NCBI GenBank assembly: GCA_018398765.1
Contig: JAHBMJ010001947.1
Location: forward strand, 1 to 24,104
Reading direction: 5' to 3'
Length of the DNA: 24,104 bases
Source: Chromera velia
Lineage: Eukaryota > Sar > Chromeraceae
The first letter of the stretch is position 1. Each line of letters starts with the position of its first letter. The notes beneath the pieces were generated by a model, which did not search any database, was not told where the DNA came from, and saw only the letters and a program-made list of their open reading frames with translations. Both the position numbers and the translations under genes were made by a program. Below are positions 19,501 to 24,104 of this stretch, piece after piece.

Positions 19501-22500
19501 TTTTCCTCGTTTCTCAATCCCGTCTTCCAAACTCCAAGTATGCCCCACCAAGCCAAGCCAAACAAACACCCGGCCCTTCTCACCAAGGCAGAGCGCCAGA
19601 GTCTCCAAGAGGACCCCTACCCGCGGATGTCCAGAAAAGAAAAGGAGGAGACGGAAGAAGAAGAGGTAACAGAGCAGATACGCAACAAGCCGGGAGTATC
19701 TGCATAACCATTCACAAAACAGTTGCGCACGTGCAAATATCAAAAACGATCGAAAGCAAACTCAACTTGCACATCTCTGATCTTTCGCTCTCCGCAAAAT
19801 AAACCCATGCAGCCAAGAGACTCCAGGGTCATGCAGTCGGAAAGAGACATCTCACCCACGTGGAGGGGAACGAAAACGAAGTCAAAACGGCACCCCCTCG
19901 TTACTTCTCTTTGCGCGAAATTCATCCGAAAAAAAGGAAAGTACAGCACTTTTGGAGATTGATTTTCTGGCGAAAGGAGAAAAATTGGGCGATTCGGAGG
20001 ACGCGTGAGCAGCTCGAAGCCGTAGAGAGAGATGCACCCCGGGCCCCACGGAAGAAAAGAGAGAAAAAAAAAGGAAAACGATCACCCAGCAGTGGCCCTT
20101 CATCAATCGATGCCCTCACTCATTAATTGGAGCGGCCTGAACGGATATTCTTACTCTTTACTCTGACAACCGGAACGTCTCTACTCTCAAATCCATGCAA
20201 GCAGGCAGGCAGACACGAAGGAAGGCAGCGAATGAACTCACAAACCGGCTCATCGAGGCTGCTTGTGCGACTTCGTGGAAGGTCTCAAAGAACTCTCCCT
20301 GCATCCATTCATCCATCCACCCATCCGTTTATGGTTGCACAAGTCCACAACAGAAAGTATGAGGGGACACGCTCACAGAGACAAGCGGCCAGACAAATTG
20401 GCAGCCAGACAGAAAAGTGGCATTGCCGTCCGGATCGCTTCACATGCAGGCTTGCAGTGAAGGCTGTGTTCCAAGCTCTTGCGTGGGAAACAATGGAGAA
20501 AAGTAGTCTTTCACAGGGCAGCGTTCGAAGTTGCCAGTTGCAAGATCAATAAAGAGACGAGAGGTAGAAGGAGAAAGACACTGAAACAAGAACGTCGCAG
20601 GATTAAACGAAAACAGGCACGAGGGAAAGAGAGAAAGAGGGAGGAGAACGTGAGAGATGAAGGAGCAGAGAGATATCGATTCATCAGTTAAAACGGGTAC
20701 GCACACGAACCTCCGAAGCCCCCCCCCCCTGTGCGAGCGTGCTTCTCAAGCTCTCCTGTCCATTGCCTCCACTCCGGAAGAGCGAGATTTCCATTGCACA
20801 GAAGGCAAGAACGACGACTGCGAGAAGGCAGTCGAAAATTGCGGCCCTCGGCATGGGCCTCTTCCACCTCCATGACCTCCTGCGAGAAGACGTTTCATTC
20901 CATCAGTGTGGGAAGGGAACAATAAGGCATGCAGAAAGAGGCAGAAGAGAGGCAAGAGTCATTAATTGTTGGATATTGAGGGCAATTAGTGAAGTGGACA
21001 CCGGCGGGAAAAGACGGAAGTCAGAAAGACAAACAATTAGGGGGAACAGTACAGGCACATCATTCGAGACTCTTTTTTCCTTTTTTTTTTCGGACAAAAA
21101 ATTCATCTTCCGCTCATGCAGGCCATGAAAAAAAAGAAGCAATCAACCATACAGGCAGGCGACTAGCCACCCACCCATCTATCTATCCAATAAACCGACC
21201 GACCGACCAGATTGTCCGGCTATTCCAGCAGATTCCGATCACTGCAAGAGAGCCGATGGCGATCTGCGAAGAAGCAAAAAGAAGAACAAAGAAGAACAAA
21301 CAGAATGAGCAAGAAAGACCAGAATTCATCCCATTCTAGCTCTATCATCTTGTCTTCCTTGAAGAACAAAAGAAACGGCTGCAAGAAAAACACAGGGCAA
21401 GTGCACTGTCTTGCGCACTTGCATTTAAACCCAGACCACCCAGTGACCGACCTTCATGGAGAACCAGAGCATAGATGTGTTCTCGACTGTGCTGTCGATT
21501 AGGAACACACCCAGGAGCCGGTCAGACTGGAGCCTGTGAAAAGGAAAACCGAAGGGGGGGACGCAGCAATATACAGCGAGAAGAGCAGAAACAGGAAACG
21601 GAAAAGCATCTGCGAGTAGAGAGAGCATCACCAGAATCACAAAGTTGGACGAAAGGAGGAGAACCCGACGACAAACACGGAGGCCCACAGTCAGCCATCA
21701 AAGTCAACCAACCCCCCCGTACAGAACGATGACACCAACGCCCCACCCACCCCACACCCATGCAGACAAAGATTCCCTCCCACCTACCGTTGAAATTCGA
21801 CAGAGACAAAAGAGACCACAGACTTCGACCCTGAAGGCACCAACCCTAGGACCAGAACGCCGATGGTCAGCTTCGTTGTCTGCAGAGAGATCGAGAATTA
21901 AGCAAGATGGAGCACACAGCGAAAGCTTCAGTCGGAAAGAGAAGGACGGGCATCAGTTGTGTGGATGAGATTGAAATGTCAGCAAAAACTTCGGTGCTGC
22001 TGTCGCTTGATAGCGTCAGAAGATTCCCAGCTGGGACGGCGGTGGTAACAGAAAATGTTGTCTCGACAGAAGCGGTGCTGTATTAGCCCCCTTTTCATTT
22101 GTTCCCTCTTTTTTTAAAATTCTACTTTCTGTCTGGATGAGAGCGAGTAGGGAATAGCACACAACACAAACAGGAAGAGAGCAAGGTACGTTTGGAGTGA
22201 GGCCTGCCTGACCTGTTCATCCACCCATCCACTTTCCCTTAGGTGTCTGTTGGGATTTGAGAAGAAGGTCGAGAAGACAGTCTCCCCCAGGAAGTTCCGT
22301 GGTTGTGTCTGCATCCGTCCGTCAGATCGTTGACTCTTTTACACATTCGTTCGTTCGTTCGTGCGTTCGATCGCTCGTTCATTGACTCACTGATTCATTC
22401 ATTCATTCATTCATTCATTCATTCATTTATTCACCCATTCTTCAATCATACATTGAGAGGAACTAAGGGGAAGGGGAAGGGGGTGACTGAGAGATTCTGT

Positions 22501-23395
22501 ATTCTTTTCTTGCAGTACAGGCAGGAGAGAACCAACAACTTACCCCGGCAAACTCGGTGTCATCCGTGTTCTGGCTGTCTGTCCTGTCAACGCATTCAAA
22601 GAAGGCTTCCCCCCCGTCTTTATACGTCACGCTTGCAGTGGCTCCTGCCTTCAAGGGAATGCCAGGCGGGTCCTGGGCGACGCCCGCGAATTCTTCGGAC
22701 AGGCCGTTGCAGGCCTTCAACGGAGACCGGGACTGGAAAGCCACTGGGACGAGAGGAATCGCAATACTACTCAGGTAGGGCTCTACCCTCTCCAGCACCA
22801 CCCCAGCGTCTGCTTTATCAGCAGGCGCGTCTATCGGAGTGTATTTACAACTTCCGACTCGCCAGTATACCAAGGGACAGGAGGAGCCCGTCTCCAAATC
22901 CTCTGTTGTCAGAAGAGCGTCCTTCAGGGCTTTGCACTGGTCATCATCTGTGGGTAGACAGCTGACCACCTCTCCCGTCAGACCAGCACTGCGACCCCCA
23001 AAGGCAGTGTACTCGGGGGCAAGGAATAGAAAAGGAGAGAACTTCTGGCTTGTCGTCGTAAAGTCATCCAGATACGCCCATAAGTCCGGGTACCCACTGA
23101 TTTCTGCAACCCGAGATGCTTGAAACTTTGCTCTCAGGGACTGCTGAACTTGAGAAAGGCTTTCGTAGTTGTCGTCTATCACCAAGCTGAGGACAAACAC
23201 AACGAAGAAGAGAAGAAATGCCGAGCCTTTTCCAAGACTGCTGTTCATTTGACTCTCAAGTTTGAGACGCAATGCAAGGTTGTCCCTTTGAAGCAGAGTC
23301 TCTCTACATGCTGTCACTACTGAACTGCCCAGCGCAGACTTGCCAAGATCAGAGGAACCGGGACGCGCAGCCGTCCTGCGCCTTCCCAGCACCAT
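13375..23395 (-). CDS. Polycystin/TRPP-type cation channel with long coiled-coil C-terminus, about 21 exons
   Basis: Minus-strand exons, all GT-AG with matching phases: 22544-23395, 22213-22308, 21788-21879, 21452-21533, 21196-21263, 20711-20879, 20246-20298, 19305-19351, 19085-19183, 18748-18876, 18317-18446, 17911-17962, 17536-17593, 16992-17302, 16456-16586, 15790-16003, 15284-15398, 15193-15209 (tentative microexon), 14240-15007, 13723-13851, 13375-13599. They total 3837 nt, a frame of 1278 residues plus TGA. Layout: S1 about residues 58-73, ectodomain to about 375, S2 about 375-390, S3 about 415-435, S5 about 490-515, pore with IGDW about 535, S6 about 560-580, then a cytosolic tail with helical and coiled-coil parts. 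Family knowledge: polycystins are membrane non-selective or Ca2+-permeable channels. The ATG at 23395 is the first in-frame ATG after a stop at 23576-23578, but an extra upstream exon joined at the AG near 23507 is possible. S4 and the S4-S5 linker look incomplete. Confidence 0.75.
16651..16797. repeat. Compound microsatellite (GAAT)n-(GAAC)n in channel intron 14
   Basis: On the plus strand, GAATGAAT... at 16651-16730 passes into GAAC/AAAC-type repeats to about 16797, with one AATAAATG interruption. It lies wholly inside the intron between exons 14 and 15. Its sequence is complementary in layout to the tract at 22343-22440. Confidence 0.9.
16992..17962 (-). CDS. Channel exons 12-14: proximal cytosolic tail
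   Basis: Exon 12 (17911-17962) reads KWYALPRISDLEHHLNL and follows S6 directly by phase. Exon 13 (17536-17593) reads AEAEMGEDPVSFQELRQSY. Exon 14 (16992-17302) starts LQLDDRKTSLLMWLYSKKIG and becomes Gly/Ser/Pro-rich. I see no EF-hand loop. Donors are GTCAGT, GTCAGC and GTGAGT. Confidence 0.65.
17644..17728. repeat. (GA)n and (GTA/GCA/GAA)n repeat in channel intron 12
   Basis: On the plus strand a CTCAGAGAGATG.. purine run is followed by GTAGTAGCAGTAGCAG and GAAGAAGAA. It is intronic between exons 12 and 13. Confidence 0.8.
18317..19351 (-). CDS. Channel exons 8-11: S4 start, S5, pore and S6
   Basis: Exon 8 (19305-19351) reads NYAAFNVILAFLS, matching the AFNV-x-L start of polycystin S4. Exon 9 (19085-19183) is S5 (DMWHFVIIFGILFFCLAFLA). 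Exon 10 (18748-18876) holds the pore: MTQSMMLIGDWPWPEGNG, where IGD sits at the LGD selectivity-filter position, then the first part of S6 (LYLFTFGFVVFF). Exon 11 (18317-18446) completes S6 (VLVNFFLAIVVDAFQVIKDQ) and enters a charged helix. The N-F-F-L-A-I-x-x-D pattern at the end of S6 is diagnostic for the TRPP group. All four joins are phase-consistent. The Lys/Arg-rich S4-S5 linker expected after AFNV is missing from the chain. Confidence 0.85.
19054..19084. repeat. (GACT)n repeat at the 5' splice site of channel intron 9
   Basis: On the minus strand the intron starts GTCAGTCAGTCAGTCAGT, so the donor is the first of several identical GTCAGT copies. Alternative donors would add 4 nt each and shift the frame. 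Confidence 0.75.
20246..21263 (-). CDS. Channel exons 5-7: S2, S3 and S3-S4 loop
   Basis: Exon 5 (21196-21263) gives IAIGSLAVIGICW, a short S2. Exon 6 (20711-20879) gives IFDCLLAVVVLAFCAMEISL, a clear S3, then a Gly/Ser loop coded partly by an 11-G run. Exon 7 (20246-20298) gives EFFETFHEVAQAASMSR, like the loop before S4 in polycystins. The exon 5 donor is ambiguous because (GTCG)3 offers three GT sites. The one ending at 21196 keeps the S3 frame. With the site ending at 21204, exon 6 would read EVMEVEEAHAEGRNF and lose S3 unless one T of a T4 run is an error. Confidence 0.65.
21452..22308 (-). CDS. Channel exons 2-4: distal ectodomain
   Basis: Exon 2 (22213-22308, 96 bp) reads NFLGETVFSTFF and LRESGWVDEQ, matching the polycystin pattern of a Gly-Trp/Tyr turn before the next strand. 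Exon 3 (21788-21879) reads TTKLTIGVLVLGLVPSG then SVVSFVSVEFQR, a beta-hairpin typical of the polycystin domain. Exon 4 (21452-21533) reads RLLGVFLIDSTVENTSML. Phases 0, 0, 2 and 0 fit across all joins. Acceptors are TGCAG, TGCAG and ACAG. Intron 1 carries a long (TTCA/TTCG) microsatellite. Confidence 0.75.
22343..22440. repeat. Compound microsatellite (GTTC)n-(ATTC)n in channel intron 1
   Basis: On the plus strand, GTTCGTTCGTTCGTGCG passes into ATTCATTC with a CATTTATTCA interruption near its end. The reverse complement of 16651-16797 has the same order of blocks and the same kind of interruption. Confidence 0.9.
22544..23395 (-). CDS. Channel exon 1: N-terminus, S1 and most of the ectodomain
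   Basis: 284 codons from ATG (MVLGRRRTAARPG) to the donor GTAAGT. A basic cytosolic start is followed by the first membrane span (GSAFLLFFVVFVLSLVI). An extracellular-type region follows, containing LWAYLDDF, paired cysteines (CLPTDDDQC, SCPLVYWRVGSC) and FFECVDR, as expected of the polycystin ectodomain between S1 and S2. This is by far the longest channel-core exon. The others are 47 to 169 bp. Confidence 0.75.
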
Positions 23396-23625
23396 GATCG
23401 GCACTTCTACTTGATTGTTTCCCTTTTTTTCAAATCTCCGACACCTCGTTGTACAGTCGCTGTCTCTTCCGTCAAACGTCTCATGGAAACCAGTAAGGAC
23501 ATCCTGAGCGCAGAAAGAGCCTTTCAAAGGAAGCTTTCCGTGGTTTGCATAATCAAAAGTGCTTGAAACAATGATTCACAGACCGATCAACTCAAATTAG
23601 TGTAAAAAGCACATGCAAAGAATGC
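23396..23625. other. 5' flank of the channel gene
   Basis: On the minus strand the frame stays open up to a TGA at 23576-23578 but contains no ATG. An AG acceptor-like site (TTTCTGCGCTCAG) lies near 23507. It is either 5' untranslated sequence or the edge of a further upstream exon. No promoter motif is identified. Confidence 0.4.
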
Positions 23626-23656
23626 ATGCATGCATGCATGCACATGCATGCATGTG
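23618..23656. repeat. (ATGC)n repeat
   Basis: ATGCATGCATGCATGCACATGCATGCATG lies at the point where the truncated retroelement tail begins. It is self-complementary and could mark a breakpoint. Confidence 0.85.
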
Positions 23657-24096
23657 AAATCGCGCGCTCGTCTTGCGCACGCAAAATTGATGCAACCCGC
23701 CTGCACAGAAACGCCAAGAAAGCAGGGGCTGCAGCTAAGGAGAAGGAGGGGAAGAAACATACCCACTACGATGATGCCTGCAGAGCAGTGGGCATTCGTT
23801 TTGTCCCTTTGGTTTTTGAGACCTATGGAAGGCCTGGGGGGGAAACAGTGCGGTTCGTGAAAGAGATGGTGAGACAGGCTACAGAAAGGTTGGGGGAGAT
23901 GAATGATGCGCCAGCACGTCAGAAAATTGCTGACAGATGGTGGAAAACGTTGTCAGTAGCGGTTCAGAAAGCAGCAGCGTCTACAATCTTGGCATCTGTG
24001 CAGGCAAGCCGCGGTGCACGCGGTACACAGGTTACAGAGATGCTGCTTGGGAGGGAGTTTTCGGCCTACGTGGGCCTTGCAGAGAAGAAAGAGTAA
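23626..24096 (+). pseudogene. 3' tail of a second, 5'-truncated non-LTR-type retroelement
   Basis: An intact frame runs to TAA at 24094-24096. Protein-like homology seems to start at about 23683 (DATRLHRNAKKAGAAA), after the ATGC repeat. Text such as YDDACRAVGIRFVPLVFETY, GGETVRFVKEMVRQA, DRWWKTLSVAVQKAAASTIL and ASVQASRGARG matches the layout of the extreme C-terminus of RT proteins of the kind found at 4740-13010. That layout is a charged helix, F-x-PLV, G..E, W..LS..LQ, then the final helix. The RT itself is absent, so this looks like a copy truncated at its 5' end during insertion, as is usual for target-primed retrotransposition. The in-frame ATGs lie in the repeat and are probably not real starts. 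The window ends 8 bp after the stop. Confidence 0.65.
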
Positions 24097-24104
24097 AAGA
24101 ATGG

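Noticed and set aside
1-24104. CRISPR-like arrays
   Set aside because: The regular repeats (33, 42 and about 108 bp) are contiguous tandem units without unique spacers, and the DNA is eukaryotic.

Overview
This is nuclear DNA of a eukaryote. It carries a gene of about 21 exons with GT-AG introns on the minus strand, two non-LTR-type retroelement copies, a foldback-like element, and abundant micro- and minisatellites. A run of N at 10634-10731 marks an assembly gap. The polycystin-type channel, MYND protein and retroelement style fit a chromerid or other alveolate protist (Chromera-like is my best guess), but nothing here proves the taxon. Layout: 1-356 is simple repeat. 357-1451 holds no gene I can support. 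1452-2318 and 3508-4188 (both plus strand) look like the two halves of one decayed MYND-finger gene, split by a 1.19 kb foldback-like element (2319-3506). That element has 26-bp terminal inverted repeats and inverted arrays of a 33-bp repeat, and it contains its own broken minus-strand reading frame. 4189-4739 is AT-rich and empty. About 4740-13010 is a compositionally distinct block carrying one large, heavily mutated retroelement read on the minus strand. In protein order it has a ubiquitin-interacting-motif-like N-terminus, Ser/Pro/Thr-rich tandem repeats, a Cys-rich knuckle, a conserved N-terminal block, a 14-residue KQQQEKTA-type repeat, the reverse transcriptase with a second 14-residue repeat inserted between motifs B and C, then a C-terminal zinc finger and a nuclease-like tail. 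Stops and frameshifts break it throughout. 13375-23395 (minus strand) is a single multi-exon gene. I could chain its exons with consistent phases into one frame of about 1278 residues: a polycystin/TRPP-type cation channel (S1, ectodomain, S2-S6 with pore) followed by a long disordered and coiled-coil C-terminus. 23626-24096 (plus strand) is the 3' tail of a second, 5'-truncated retroelement of a related type, lying just upstream of the channel gene. How the parts relate: the channel is the only gene here that looks functional. The rest is mobile-element history: a retroelement landed between the MYND remnant and the channel, a foldback element landed in the MYND gene, and a truncated element landed at the channel's 5' side. 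Cys-to-Tyr changes and TAG/TGA stops recur in both the MYND remnant and the retroelement, which suggests transition-rich decay.
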